From the NCBI RefSeq assembly GCF_005116505.1, contig NZ_SWBR01000001.1, positions 868,001-932,000 of the forward strand: a DNA stretch of 64,000 nucleotides, read 5' to 3'. The notes below the pieces were generated by a model, which was not told where the DNA came from, ran no database searches, and saw only the letters and a program-made list of their open reading frames with translations. This stretch comes from Pedobacter polaris. Lineage in GTDB: Bacteria > Bacteroidota > Bacteroidia > Sphingobacteriales > Sphingobacteriaceae. Made by a program: the position numbers and the translations under genes. Position 1 is the first letter of the stretch, and each line of letters opens with the position of its first letter. Shown here piece after piece: positions 35,736 to 44,521 of this stretch.

Positions 35736-38700
35736 TTAAAAATTATAGTTTAATGAAAGGCTGTAGGTACGGCCAAATTTTTGATTAAATCTGAGTTGAT
35801 CTCCATCTTCAAAATTATCGGTAAAACCCGGTTTTAATTGTTTAGCATTAGTATAGTCACCACTTCCGGCAACAAAATCCGGGTTCTTTTCATAGCTACC
35901 TCTGTTGATATAATAAGTAGATGCCTTGTTAAGTAAGTTGGCGGCGTTCAGTTTCACTTCAAACCTGCTTTTTAAAAACCTGTAGCTTACCTGTGCATCT
36001 ATCTGTGCTCTCGGCTTTTCATATTCAATTTCATCCTGATTTAGCCCTACGATGTATGTTTTACGTCCGGATTTATTATAGGCTACATTAAAACCAAAAT
36101 GGTTTGACGTGTATTGCAACCCTGCATTGATAAGGTATGGTGCCTGCCCATACATTGATCGGCTTTGTTTAGTTTTTACCAAAATATCTCCAAGCTTAGG
36201 ATCAGGATTTTTTGTTTTGTAGTAGCCAACAACGCTTGATCTTTGTAAGGTTAAGTTTCCATATACCGTAAGGTTTTTGATCAATTGATTAGCTGTAAGA
36301 AAGCCTAAATTTTTGCGCATTTCAAATTCAAGTCCATACACCTTGGCGTGGTCTGAATTGCTTAAATAAATATCCCCGTCAAGCGTTAGGGTTACCAATT
36401 CGGTTGGCTTATCAAAATGTTTATAAAATGCACCCGCAGAAATAATTTCACCTACTCCCGGAAACCACTCTGTTTTAAAATCGTAACTTTTTATTTTGGT
36501 GCTTGCAAGGCCTAGGTTTCCAAAATTGGCGTTAAGCGGGGCGTTATATCTAAAAAACTGACTGTTATCAAGCAATTCTGGCCGTACCACGCTACGGGAT
36601 GCAGCAAGCCTGATATTTAACTCGCTTATTGGGCTGTAGGTTAAATTTGCCGAAGGTATCCATTGCCACTTCTTTTCTTGAGGTAAAGAAAATGGCAGAT
36701 TACCCTTTTTTTGATTAGTTCCGTTTTTTATTTCTGTATAGCTGTAATACTCGCCCCTAAGGCCCCAAACCAACCTCAGTTTTTCGGCTAGGCGGTTATC
36801 TAACATCAGGTAGCCGGCATGACTAATACTTTTACCTTCATACATATCTATAAACCATTGATTTATAGTATAATTATAACCATGTGCGCCCATATTTTCA
36901 GGCTTTAATTTCTCACTGATCGGCAGGTAAGTTAAGCTGTCAGATATATTGATGTGATTACCTAATGTCGCGATCTGCCAGTTAAAGCTTCCTTTTTTAT
37001 GGATGCCGAAATATCCTGTTTTAATACTATTTCGTAGCGGGCCTATATTAAATGGCAGCGATGCGTCTAGCCCTCCAGAATAATGGGTTTCCTGGTTATC
37101 GTAATTATGGCGAGACGAAGGTTTGATATAACCTTGATTAATTTGATCTGTAATGTAAAAGTAGGCATACTCTTTTCCAAACAGTTTTGCTCTCTGCTCG
37201 GCTATACCTATGTCTTTTTCTTTCCTGTCTACTCTTGTTCTGCTAACGTTCCATTCCAATTTTACTTTATCCAATTGGTGCTGGCCGCTAATTTTATTCT
37301 GTAAAAGATTAGTAAAAGTGGGGTCGTCAACTTCTTGTATTCTATCGGGCATTAAGCCCTTACTTAAAAAGTCATTCCCATCCTCTTCGCTATAGCCTGT
37401 TGTTCTGGTGAGGGCATTGTCATAAAGGTGGGTGTAAGTATTCCGTAAACTAAAACGGTGCTGACCAACCTGCAAACCAACATTTAACAAGCCACCCAAA
37501 GTTGTATTAAAACGATATGACGAGCCATAATTATTAGCTTTAGGAGCCCAACCAGATCGGTATTGATCAAAATTATTGATAGCTTGTGTGTTGCGATAAC
37601 TAAGCGAAGCGGTAAACCCAAGCTTAATTTTCTTTGCGGTATCTAATCCAAACAAACGCCCTATGGTAAACTGGTAATTTTGCGATGGCGCTGTTTTATA
37701 TTTGTATACTGTAAAATTATCTACCGTAAATTTTTTACTTAGGGCGTCCAATTTGGCTTGATATTGTTCATTGCTTAAAGTAGTATTGGGGGCGGTAGTA
37801 CGGCCAGTATGTTCCAGGTTTGTTGGGAAATCCCGTCGCCCATCATCAAACCCTAGGTAGTCATACTTCCCTCTTTGTTTGCTAAAAAAATCTTTGCCGG
37901 TACTTTGATCATTGTATGAGGTACCTGCCGTAAAGCTCATAAAATCTTCTGCCGGGATATCTTTGGTGCTGATTTGAATTAAACCCCCGCCAAAATTTGC
38001 ATTCATATCCGGAGTTACGGTTTTGCTTACCACTATGTTGTCTACCATGTTGGTAGGAATCAGGTCAAAAGAAAAATTACGGGTTTGTCCTTCGGTACTA
38101 GGTAGTGCTATTCCATCCAATTGAGCGGCGTTATAGCGTTCGCCAATACCACGTACCAATACAAATTTATTATCAACAGTACTTACCCCGCTGATGCGTT
38201 TTAAACTTTCGCCAATGTTTTTGTCGGGGGTTCTAGATAGCTGATCGGCGCTTATACCGTTGCTAATCTCAGAAGCATTTTTCTGTTTAGCTAAAAGGCC
38301 TGCGGTAGTAGCTTTTTTATAGCCAGAAGTTACCACCACTTCCTTCAGCCCTCTAGCATCAGGTTTCATCGAAATGTTCAGTGGTGTATGCTTATCTTCC
38401 GTTACTACAACTCCCGTGATCCTTTGCGTTTGAAAGGAAATATAGGTAATTTCTAAGGTATACGTTCCGGGTTGAGTATTAAGAATATAACTACCATCAA
38501 CACCAGACTGTGCACCAGCACCGGTTTCTACAACCCTAACGGATGCCCCGGGCAACGCTTCGCCCTTTTCATCCAGTATTTTACCAGAGATCCTGCCGGG
38601 CTTTGGTGGGACTGGTTTGGCCTCAATCACTATAAATTCATTTACCAATTTATAGCGAAGATTGGTGCCCGAAAGGATATTGACAAGGGCATCTCTGACG

Positions 38701-39077
38701 GACATTTGCGCTGTTGCCAGCGTTACCTTTTTGTGTTCTCCATCAAACAACTGGTTAAACAAGGTAAATTTGAAACCGCTTTTAGTCTGTAACTGGATCA
38801 GGCTTTCTTTAACGCTTGCCCCTTTTAGGTTCAGGCCAACTTTTACTTCATTTATATTCTGGCTTTTTGCTGTACCTGCAACCAGCACACCTGCGAAGGT
38901 GACCTGAATAACAAGCATTATAAATGAGCATTTCATCAGGAAGATAAATTTATTCCAAAGCCCCTGATGAAAAATGCCGGATGTAGCTGTGAATAATAGA
39001 TATGAGGCATAATACTGTTTTAAGATAAATTCATGGGCAGAACCGGGTTCTGCTGTTTTTTGTATAAATTTGAACAT
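35736..39077 (-). CDS. FecA-type TonB-dependent receptor with STN signalling domain
   Basis: Large (up to 1113 aa) outer-membrane receptor. After the signal (FIMLVIQVTFAGVLVAGTA) comes a secretin/TonB N-terminal domain (about 80-155, KGASVKESLIQLQTKSGFKF), which passes a ligand signal to FecR. It is followed by a carboxypeptidase-regulatory-like domain (about 160-240), a plug (KEVVVTSGYKKATTAGLLAK) with VSKTVTPDMNANFGGGLIQI, and a barrel ending SLSLNYNF. An internal ATG at 38936 is an alternative start that leaves a shorter signal. The genes sit in the order sigma, anti-sigma, receptor, lipoprotein. The ligand (iron complex, peptide or glycan) cannot be told. Confidence 0.9.
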   Translation of the reverse strand: MFKFIQKTAEPGSAHEFILKQYYASYLLFTATSGIFHQGLWNKFIFLMKCSFIMLVIQVTFAGVLVAGTAKSQNINEVKVGLNLKGASVKESLIQLQTKSGFKFTLFNQLFDGEHKKVTLATAQMSVRDALVNILSGTNLRYKLVNEFIVIEAKPVPPKPGRISGKILDEKGEALPGASVRVVETGAGAQSGVDGSYILNTQPGTYTLEITYISFQTQRITGVVVTEDKHTPLNISMKPDARGLKEVVVTSGYKKATTAGLLAKQKNASEISNGISADQLSRTPDKNIGESLKRISGVSTVDNKFVLVRGIGERYNAAQLDGIALPSTEGQTRNFSFDLIPTNMVDNIVVSKTVTPDMNANFGGGLIQISTKDIPAEDFMSFTAGTSYNDQSTGKDFFSKQRGKYDYLGFDDGRRDFPTNLEHTGRTTAPNTTLSNEQYQAKLDALSKKFTVDNFTVYKYKTAPSQNYQFTIGRLFGLDTAKKIKLGFTASLSYRNTQAINNFDQYRSGWAPKANNYGSSYRFNTTLGGLLNVGLQVGQHRFSLRNTYTHLYDNALTRTTGYSEEDGNDFLSKGLMPDRIQEVDDPTFTNLLQNKISGQHQLDKVKLEWNVSRTRVDRKEKDIGIAEQRAKLFGKEYAYFYITDQINQGYIKPSSRHNYDNQETHYSGGLDASLPFNIGPLRNSIKTGYFGIHKKGSFNWQIATLGNHINISDSLTYLPISEKLKPENMGAHGYNYTINQWFIDMYEGKSISHAGYLMLDNRLAEKLRLVWGLRGEYYSYTEIKNGTNQKKGNLPFSLPQEKKWQWIPSANLTYSPISELNIRLAASRSVVRPELLDNSQFFRYNAPLNANFGNLGLASTKIKSYDFKTEWFPGVGEIISAGAFYKHFDKPTELVTLTLDGDIYLSNSDHAKVYGLEFEMRKNLGFLTANQLIKNLTVYGNLTLQRSSVVGYYKTKNPDPKLGDILVKTKQSRSMYGQAPYLINAGLQYTSNHFGFNVAYNKSGRKTYIVGLNQDEIEYEKPRAQIDAQVSYRFLKSRFEVKLNAANLLNKASTYYINRGSYEKNPDFVAGSGDYTNAKQLKPGFTDNFEDGDQLRFNQKFGRTYSLSLNYNF

Positions 39078-39113
39078 TGACTTTTTTGTCTGTATGGCAT
39101 ATTAAGTTAATTG

Positions 39114-39218
39114 CCCGTAAGGTTATCCTTGCGGGAAGACTGCTTTAAGCCAGCTGTCGTCGAAAACTTTGGCTTAAGGTTAATCTAATCAGGTCTGTTC
39201 CCGGCTTCCGGGAGCAGA
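39114..39218. promoter_or_regulatory. Three successive inverted repeats between fecR and the receptor gene
   Basis: Stem 1: CCCGTAAGG / CCTTGCGGG (39114-39135, 9 bp, one G-U). Stem 2: TTAAGCCA / TGGCTTAA, within about 39142-39180. Stem 3: TCTG-T-TCCCGG / CCGGGA-G-CAGA (39194-39218), followed on the + strand by a seven-T run. Stem 3's T-run is on the strand opposite the genes, so it would terminate an antisense transcript. Otherwise this is a structured leader for the receptor mRNA. Confidence 0.45.
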
Positions 39219-39270
39219 TTTTTTTATATTTGAGCTATTTAGGCATTCAGGCCTCCTTTTCTCTGTGTGT

Positions 39271-40257
39271 TCATCGTTGTCCTATTATAATCTGATCTTT
39301 ACTGATCTTGTATTTTAAGCCGGTAGCTGCTGTAATGGCATCTAGTGCTCCGTTTATTGATGCTTTGCCATTGATCGTAATGCTTAGCTGGTAGGCGGTT
39401 AATTTGGGGTTGGTGATAACGATCTTAATATTGTACCATCTCCCCAAGTCTCGCGCTATTTTATCCAGGCGTGCGTCTGTAAAGGCCAGGGTTCCATTTT
39501 TTAAGTTTCTCACCTCCTCAATAGGTATAGCCGAGGTTTCCGTACTGTTATCTGAAGGGTTCCAGCTAACCATTTTCCCAGGTGTGAGCATAGCAAGTGA
39601 GGTTAATGTGCTGTTTTCTTTACGCCCAACGCTTACCCTGCCTGTGGCTACAGAAACAGTTAACAGCTGACCCTTAAAAGCCTCGATTTTAAAAGAGGTA
39701 CCCAGAACCTGGGTCTGTACTTTGCCGGTTTGGACTATGAAAGGTTTTTCCGGGTTGTGACTGATTTCAAAAAAAGCTTCTCCCTCCAAAGAGATTTCCC
39801 TTTTTGTGCCCACAAAACGTTCAGGATATCGTATCCGGCTTTCCGCCCCGAGATATACCACACTGCTGTCTGAAAGCGTAAGGATAGTCCGCTTACCACT
39901 CGGATTAAATTTTTCGATCATAGCAACCTGCTGAACTTCCACTTTGCTGCGCTTTTCCCGATTTAAGAAATAAAATCCAAAACTTGTAACCAGTATCACC
40001 GCTGCGGCATAACCGATCCATGATTGGCGAAGCATAGCTAACTTACCAGGCTTTTTTCCGCCCTGCTTTGTTAAACGATCTTGCCATTCGGCTGCTACAC
40101 CATCCTCTGCTTTTTCGGGAGCAAAATCCTCCCAGTCTGCCATCAGCAATTCTTCCAGTTCCTTGCGACCCAGCGGAGTATCGATATAGGGCAAAACTTT
40201 CTTCAACTCTTCCGGGGTACAGCGATCCTGGATATACTTTTCTAACAGTTCTTTCAT
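39271..40257 (-). CDS. FecR-type anti-sigma factor
   Basis: A 328-aa inner-membrane protein that holds the ECF sigma factor until the receptor signals. It has a cytoplasmic N-terminal region (residues 1-80, MKELLEKYIQDRCTPEELKK), one transmembrane helix (SWIGYAAAVILVTSFGFYFL, about 80-99) and a periplasmic FecR domain: GKRTILTLSDSSVVYLGAES, then EISLEGEAFFEISHNPEKPF, then VQTQVLGTSFKIEAF. The C-terminal DUF4974-like part interacts with STN domains (INGKASINGALDAITAATGL). Adjacent to its sigma factor and receptor in the usual order. Confidence 0.93.
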   Translation of the reverse strand: MKELLEKYIQDRCTPEELKKVLPYIDTPLGRKELEELLMADWEDFAPEKAEDGVAAEWQDRLTKQGGKKPGKLAMLRQSWIGYAAAVILVTSFGFYFLNREKRSKVEVQQVAMIEKFNPSGKRTILTLSDSSVVYLGAESRIRYPERFVGTKREISLEGEAFFEISHNPEKPFIVQTGKVQTQVLGTSFKIEAFKGQLLTVSVATGRVSVGRKENSTLTSLAMLTPGKMVSWNPSDNSTETSAIPIEEVRNLKNGTLAFTDARLDKIARDLGRWYNIKIVITNPKLTAYQLSITINGKASINGALDAITAATGLKYKISKDQIIIGQR

Positions 40258-40428
40258 TTGCGATGGTGGCCATTAACAAGCCCCTCTACTTATGAAAACG
40301 TAAGATTCGCAATCAGGTACTAATGCAAAATGAAATTATTTTGAAATAAATTGAAAAGAAGGGTGTTGTAGAAAAATGAATGCGATAACTGCAAGCGAAT
40401 TCTTAACAGGAGGAGGGAAAATAAATTG

Positions 40429-41019
40429 TTATAAAAACAAAGAAAAAACAGCTATGAAACCATAAACCAGGTCGGTATGGGGTTGCATGGTGTAGCGAAG
40501 CGTATGCAGAGATGCCCCAATATGTTGCTTTACGGTACTCACCGAAAGATTTGTTTCTTCCGAAATCTCTTTGATAGTTTTCCCTTGTTGGCGGCTAAGT
40601 TCAAATACTTTCCGGCGCTGTGGGCTTAACAGTTTCAGGCTTTTATCATAAATCTGCTGTAGTTCTAAAGTATTGTACTGATCTTCAAGGCTTGCGGTGC
40701 TGGGATGCTCAAAATCAGTTTCCTCAATTGCAATAGTTTGCAGGGCTTTTTTTCGCTTATGATCAATAATGGAATTTTTTATGGCCCGGAACAACCAGGG
40801 TGATAATGAACTGTCTACTTGTAGCATGGTATGTTTTTGCCATAAGCGCATCATAATATCCATTACAATTTCTTCGGCAAGTTCTGTATCAGCTATACGG
40901 TTGGCGGTATATTGCAAAAGCTTATTGAAATGACGGTCAAACAATGTATTAAATACCTGTTCTTCCCCATCTTTCCATCTTTGCAGTAACACACTATCCG
41001 GTAAATCTTTAAATGCCAT
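40429..41019 (-). CDS. ECF RNA polymerase sigma factor, FecI-like
   Basis: A 196-aa sigma-70 family factor. Region 2 is VFNTLFDRHFNKLLQYTANR then ELAEEIVMDIMMRLW. Region 4 is LSPQRRKVFELSRQQGKTIK then EISEETNLSVSTVKQHIGAS. The hydrophobic C-terminal end (DLVYGFIAVFSLFL) is an odd extension that could touch the membrane. A -7-like box, TATTTTTG, lies at 41043-41050 on the - strand, just before the start. Expected to activate the FecR/receptor genes downstream. A 171-bp AT-rich gap without visible features separates it from fecR. Confidence 0.92.
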   Translation of the reverse strand: MAFKDLPDSVLLQRWKDGEEQVFNTLFDRHFNKLLQYTANRIADTELAEEIVMDIMMRLWQKHTMLQVDSSLSPWLFRAIKNSIIDHKRKKALQTIAIEETDFEHPSTASLEDQYNTLELQQIYDKSLKLLSPQRRKVFELSRQQGKTIKEISEETNLSVSTVKQHIGASLHTLRYTMQPHTDLVYGFIAVFSLFL

Positions 41020-41260
41020 TATCTAACCAGCTTTAATCAATGCAAAAATAGTTTTAAGCTGATAATGAAAGGTTAATTTTATGTTAACTTATGATTATTT
41101 AGCTGAGCCGCAACCCATAATAGTCTACGCTCGATTTTGGGGTTTATAATCGCTACATTATCCTTGAATACCAGCTGATGTTTGACGGGTTTCACATCGA
41201 ACCATAAGGCCGAGTGATATTGTCCAAGGCATTCTGTTCATTAATAAAATTTAGAACCAA

Positions 41261-41296
41261 AAAAAACTTGACAAGTTCAGAATTATCTGACTTGTC
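41261..41296 (-). terminator. Intrinsic terminator next to the tRNA remnant
   Basis: GACAAGT/ACTTGTC (41270-41276 with 41290-41296) and CAGA/TCTG form a stem with one bulge and a 4-nt loop. On the - strand it is followed by AAGTTTTTTTT. It begins 8 bp after the 3' end of the tRNA remnant, so it may be the original terminator of the tRNA-Arg gene, displaced by island insertion (inference). Confidence 0.8.
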
Positions 41297-41303
41297 CAGT
41301 GTG

Positions 41304-41327
41304 GTGGTCCCGACGGTAATCGAACTC
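41304..41327 (-). other. Degenerate 3' end of tRNA-Arg, candidate attachment site
   Basis: GTGGTCCCGACGGTAATCGA then ACTC matches the 3' end (T arm and acceptor) of the intact tRNA-Arg at 48641-48712 in the same orientation, with two mismatches in 24 nt. The mismatches break the T stem and no anticodon or 5' half follows, so it is not a functional tRNA. The surrounding 498 bp (41020-41517) otherwise contain only the terminator and no gene. Together with the intact gene it brackets about 7.3 kb of defence-like genes. Confidence 0.7.
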
Positions 41328-41517
41328 TCCCGATAATACCATTATATATCAACGTTTTACGGACGGTTTTTTTGGCGACTCAACGAATTCCCCATTGCCC
41401 TGACGTATAATCTGACTGTTTTTGCTTCTATGTAAATATACGAAAAGCGCAAAAATAAACAAGGTGTTCTTAAAGATTATATGATATTGTAGCTCCTTTG
41501 CAACTAAAGGGGGCACG

Positions 41518-42243
41518 CTAAAATAACCCTTTTTGACCGTTTATTTTTAAACCCAAGTTATAGAATTTATTGTCGGCCTCATCGAAATGTTTTAGAATTA
41601 TTTTATGTTCAATCTTCCAATATTTTACTAGCGACTTAATGTAATTTAATCGTTCATCAATTATTTTAATCTCATCATTATATAATAGAAAATTACTTAT
41701 CTCTGGTGGTTCGACGTAAAGTAAATCCAGCCATTGTGATCCTTGAAATTTTTGTCTCAAGTCCATTAATAGTCTACCCAAGGCATTCTGACCAGTATAA
41801 TGTTCGTTGTTACTGTCCGGTATGGCGCCCCAAAAATTATCCTTACTTGAATTTTCAACTAAATACTTCGATCCTGTACTATTTAATACCTCGCCAAATG
41901 ATAGTATATTTTGAGCAAGTTTTAAGTTGACACACCATTTCATCACCTTTATACGAACATCCTCCCAATCTGGCCTACTATCTATTTTATGAGAATTACT
42001 AAGCATTTTAACATGCATTGGACTGATTTCATTTATTAATTTAGCCTGAATGTCTGGTCTGTGTGGGAAACGGCACGCCTGATAGAGTGCTTCAGTAGTT
42101 TTAATTGAGACATTGTTAACTTTAATTGGAAAACCAGAAGCCATATTTGACAACTGACCATGCCTTTCATTATTTTTTTTGAAAATGCAACTTTCAGATA
42201 ATTTGTAAACTCTTAAATCCGTATCCTTAATAATATATTTCAT
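41518..42243 (-). CDS. NADAR domain protein (YbiA/RibX-like N-glycosidase family)
   Basis: A 241-aa protein. Residues about 20-165 show the NADAR signature in order: CIFKKNNERHGQLSNMASGF, TTEALYQACRFPHRPDIQ, SPMHVKMLSNSHKI, RPDWEDVRIKVMKWCVNLKL, DNFWGA and GQNALGRLLMDLR. Known NADAR proteins cleave N-glycosidic bonds of riboflavin intermediates or remove ADP-ribose from guanine in DNA. The last ~70 residues are an extra helical extension. It is encoded 17 bp downstream of a phosphoribosyltransferase-like gene, so the pair probably acts on a ribosylated or nucleotide-like molecule (inference). Confidence 0.85.
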   Translation of the reverse strand: MKYIIKDTDLRVYKLSESCIFKKNNERHGQLSNMASGFPIKVNNVSIKTTEALYQACRFPHRPDIQAKLINEISPMHVKMLSNSHKIDSRPDWEDVRIKVMKWCVNLKLAQNILSFGEVLNSTGSKYLVENSSKDNFWGAIPDSNNEHYTGQNALGRLLMDLRQKFQGSQWLDLLYVEPPEISNFLLYNDEIKIIDERLNYIKSLVKYWKIEHKIILKHFDEADNKFYNLGLKINGQKGLF

Positions 42244-42260
42244 GTTAAAAACAAAAAACG

Positions 42261-43328
42261 TTAAGTAAATTCGCGTTTAAATAAAGGTTGCCAACCATTA
42301 TGAGGATACCAGAATAAAAGCGGAGTATTAAATGGAACGTTTCTCCAAGTAAATATCATTGTTCCAAATCCAAAACTTACATCATCATAAAGACCATAAC
42401 CGAGAGGTCTAGCTCTAACATTGTCATTTGGGATAAAGTTATAACATTCGATGCTTTTTTCAAGAACTATTAATTCATATCTATTTCTATTTTCTGCGGA
42501 ACTAAATAACTCCTCGTCTACTGGCTTATCTAGAGAACGAAAAGTAATTTTGTTCAAATTATATCCACGATCATTAATTTTCTTCTCTATTTGTTCTTTG
42601 CAACTTTTTATGGATTCCGAATCACTTTGAATTGGAAATAATAAATTTAAATTGGAATTTGGCTCATCATAGATATTGTTAACAACAAAATTTGTATTCC
42701 AAACGTAGTGCACGTTTTTGATGTCCTTTTTACCCATTGTAAAATACAATCTGTTAGCGAGCTTGTTACTGCTTCTTGTATGCGTCGCAAGGTATGCAAA
42801 AACGAGATGAGCATCATTTTTAATATATTCTTCATAATTTGTTCTACCATTTTCGTTAGTTTGGTTGAACCAGCCTGTTTTTTGGTCTGTTAAGCCTTTT
42901 ACAATAGTTTCACCTGTACACAATACATCATCTAGATAAATTATGTATTTAGGGGATTTGGCATTACACTCGTCCAAACTTGTGGAGTATTCTTTCTTTA
43001 AAACCTCGTTTAGAAACTCCAATAACATAGGTTGGCTTTTCCCTTGGGGTTGATTGTTAATAAAATATGAGTCGGCCATAAATTCTTTAACCGAACCACA
43101 TTTATGCATCTCCGTTAAGTATTCAATCATATATTTTACATAAGTTCTGCCACCTTCCTTGGATAAATAACGCTTCTTTAAAATGTGGATAGTCTCGATG
43201 AGAACAAATTCTCGATCATCCTCATTGAATTGAGTGATCCAGGCCTTGACTCTTGCAACAGTCATAAAGCCTTCGTCTTCTCTGTGGTCTTTTATGAGTT
43301 CATAAAGTTCATTTATCAATATTTCCAT
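42261..43328 (-). CDS. Phosphoribosyltransferase-like protein (PRTase-CE type)
   Basis: A 355-aa protein with the PRPP-loop motif YIIYLDDVLCTGETIVKGL (residues about 129-147; Asp133/Asp134, Thr138, Gly139) after a hydrophobic strand, as in phosphoribosyltransferases. The N-terminal 100 residues are helical and the C-terminal half (AHLVFAYLATHTRSSNKLAN, RARPLGYGLYDDVSFGFGTM, NTPLLFWYPHNGWQPLF) is unlike biosynthetic enzymes. This resembles the PRTase-CE group predicted in conflict systems. It is co-directional with the NADAR gene (17-bp gap). It is probably a defence effector or signal-making enzyme, but this is not demonstrated. Confidence 0.75.
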   Translation of the reverse strand: MEILINELYELIKDHREDEGFMTVARVKAWITQFNEDDREFVLIETIHILKKRYLSKEGGRTYVKYMIEYLTEMHKCGSVKEFMADSYFINNQPQGKSQPMLLEFLNEVLKKEYSTSLDECNAKSPKYIIYLDDVLCTGETIVKGLTDQKTGWFNQTNENGRTNYEEYIKNDAHLVFAYLATHTRSSNKLANRLYFTMGKKDIKNVHYVWNTNFVVNNIYDEPNSNLNLLFPIQSDSESIKSCKEQIEKKINDRGYNLNKITFRSLDKPVDEELFSSAENRNRYELIVLEKSIECYNFIPNDNVRARPLGYGLYDDVSFGFGTMIFTWRNVPFNTPLLFWYPHNGWQPLFKREFT

Positions 43329-43435
43329 GTTGAGATTATTAATTTAAGTAGTAATAAAAATATATATTATGTGAAATCAAATGTTAAGCGCCAAATTTCG
43401 GTGATTATAACAAGTTTTTAACCGTTTAATAAGTT

Positions 43436-44521
43436 TTAGCCCCATACCTTCGCTGATAGGGCATCATAATAGTAAACTTCAAGATCACTCGTGCTTCTCC
43501 TTCCTTTTAATGCTTCAGCTACTGCAATAATACGCTGATTATCCGATGTGTCTGGGTTGCCGTAGATACTTACGTAAACACATTTAACCTTTCCAGAAGC
43601 GATTTTTTTAAGGACATGATCATCATTATCTGTAAATGAAACTCCAAAGGTAAATAGGCAATTGCCTCCTCCTTTTGTAACCACTTCCATCGTCTTACTG
43701 AAACTTTTATAAGAGTGGTAGAGATACCCGCAATGGGTAATCTTTTCTAGCTTTTTTTCACATTCTCCTTCTGAAACAAATAATGGAAACCGGCCTTCGG
43801 ACAGCGCCTTTCTTGCCTGGTCAATTAATGAAACATTCTTATCGTTCCAAGTAAATTTCTCGAGAAAAGCACCATTGTCGTAAAGGTGTAGCGCACCATG
43901 AAGATAGTGAATGTTCTGGTGGTGGGCAGTAGATTCACCTTGCCAAGTCAGGTATTCAGAAACGTTGAACTCTCCATTTTGGAAATCTGTATCTCTGCCA
44001 AAACCATCCAATGGCTTCTGCTCTATAAGCTTATTCTCCATCCCATACATTACCGTCCAGTAGAGCAACAGATCGTAGTTAAAAGTATAAACCTTGCCTT
44101 TATGGTCCATAAAGTTCTTCAAAAAATTGATGCAGTGCAAATACTTGTTTTCTTCTATTTCCGAAGGAAATGCAGGGTGGTTCTCCGCCACCGTTCGAAT
44201 CAATAGCTCCTTCAACTTAATTGCATCCTCACGCATCTTTTGCGCGACGTCTTCATGCCCATCAAGATATATTGGCAAAGCAACGCTTGCATTTTCCAGA
44301 GACCTAATTACCAACTCAAAATCCATTGTTCCTAATCTTTCAAAAAGAAGCTTTACTTCTGGAATTTCGGAGAAATCAGCACGGCCATAAAGGGAGGTAT
44401 AGGTAAATATGCTTGGTATACAGGCGATGCTAAAACCATTTCCCAGCAACAGGTGCCGGGAAGCAAATTTCCCGGACTCTGTTAATGCCTGCTGAAAAGT
44501 CACAAGTTTAATCTTTATCAT
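43436..44521 (-). CDS. DUF4917 protein with SIR2-like NAD-binding motifs
   Basis: A 361-aa protein. SIR2-like signposts occur in order: LLLGNGFSIA (Gly27-Ser31, nucleotide loop), YTFNYDLLLYW (Asn148, Asp150), YLHGALHLY (His208) and LFTFGVSFTDNDDHVL near residue 290-305. Asn and His are the residues SIR2-type NADases use. The ATG lies inside the end of the upstream gene (4-bp overlap, ATGA), so the two proteins are made together. SIR2-like effectors in other systems deplete NAD+ on phage infection, and a similar role here is inference. I see no transmembrane segment. Confidence 0.75.
   Translation of the reverse strand: MIKIKLVTFQQALTESGKFASRHLLLGNGFSIACIPSIFTYTSLYGRADFSEIPEVKLLFERLGTMDFELVIRSLENASVALPIYLDGHEDVAQKMREDAIKLKELLIRTVAENHPAFPSEIEENKYLHCINFLKNFMDHKGKVYTFNYDLLLYWTVMYGMENKLIEQKPLDGFGRDTDFQNGEFNVSEYLTWQGESTAHHQNIHYLHGALHLYDNGAFLEKFTWNDKNVSLIDQARKALSEGRFPLFVSEGECEKKLEKITHCGYLYHSYKSFSKTMEVVTKGGGNCLFTFGVSFTDNDDHVLKKIASGKVKCVYVSIYGNPDTSDNQRIIAVAEALKGRRSTSDLEVYYYDALSAKVWG

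Noticed and set aside
41304..41380. A second tRNA gene at the left end of the island
   Set aside because: Only the T arm and acceptor 3' strand match, two changes break the T stem, and no matching 5' acceptor strand or anticodon arm follows.
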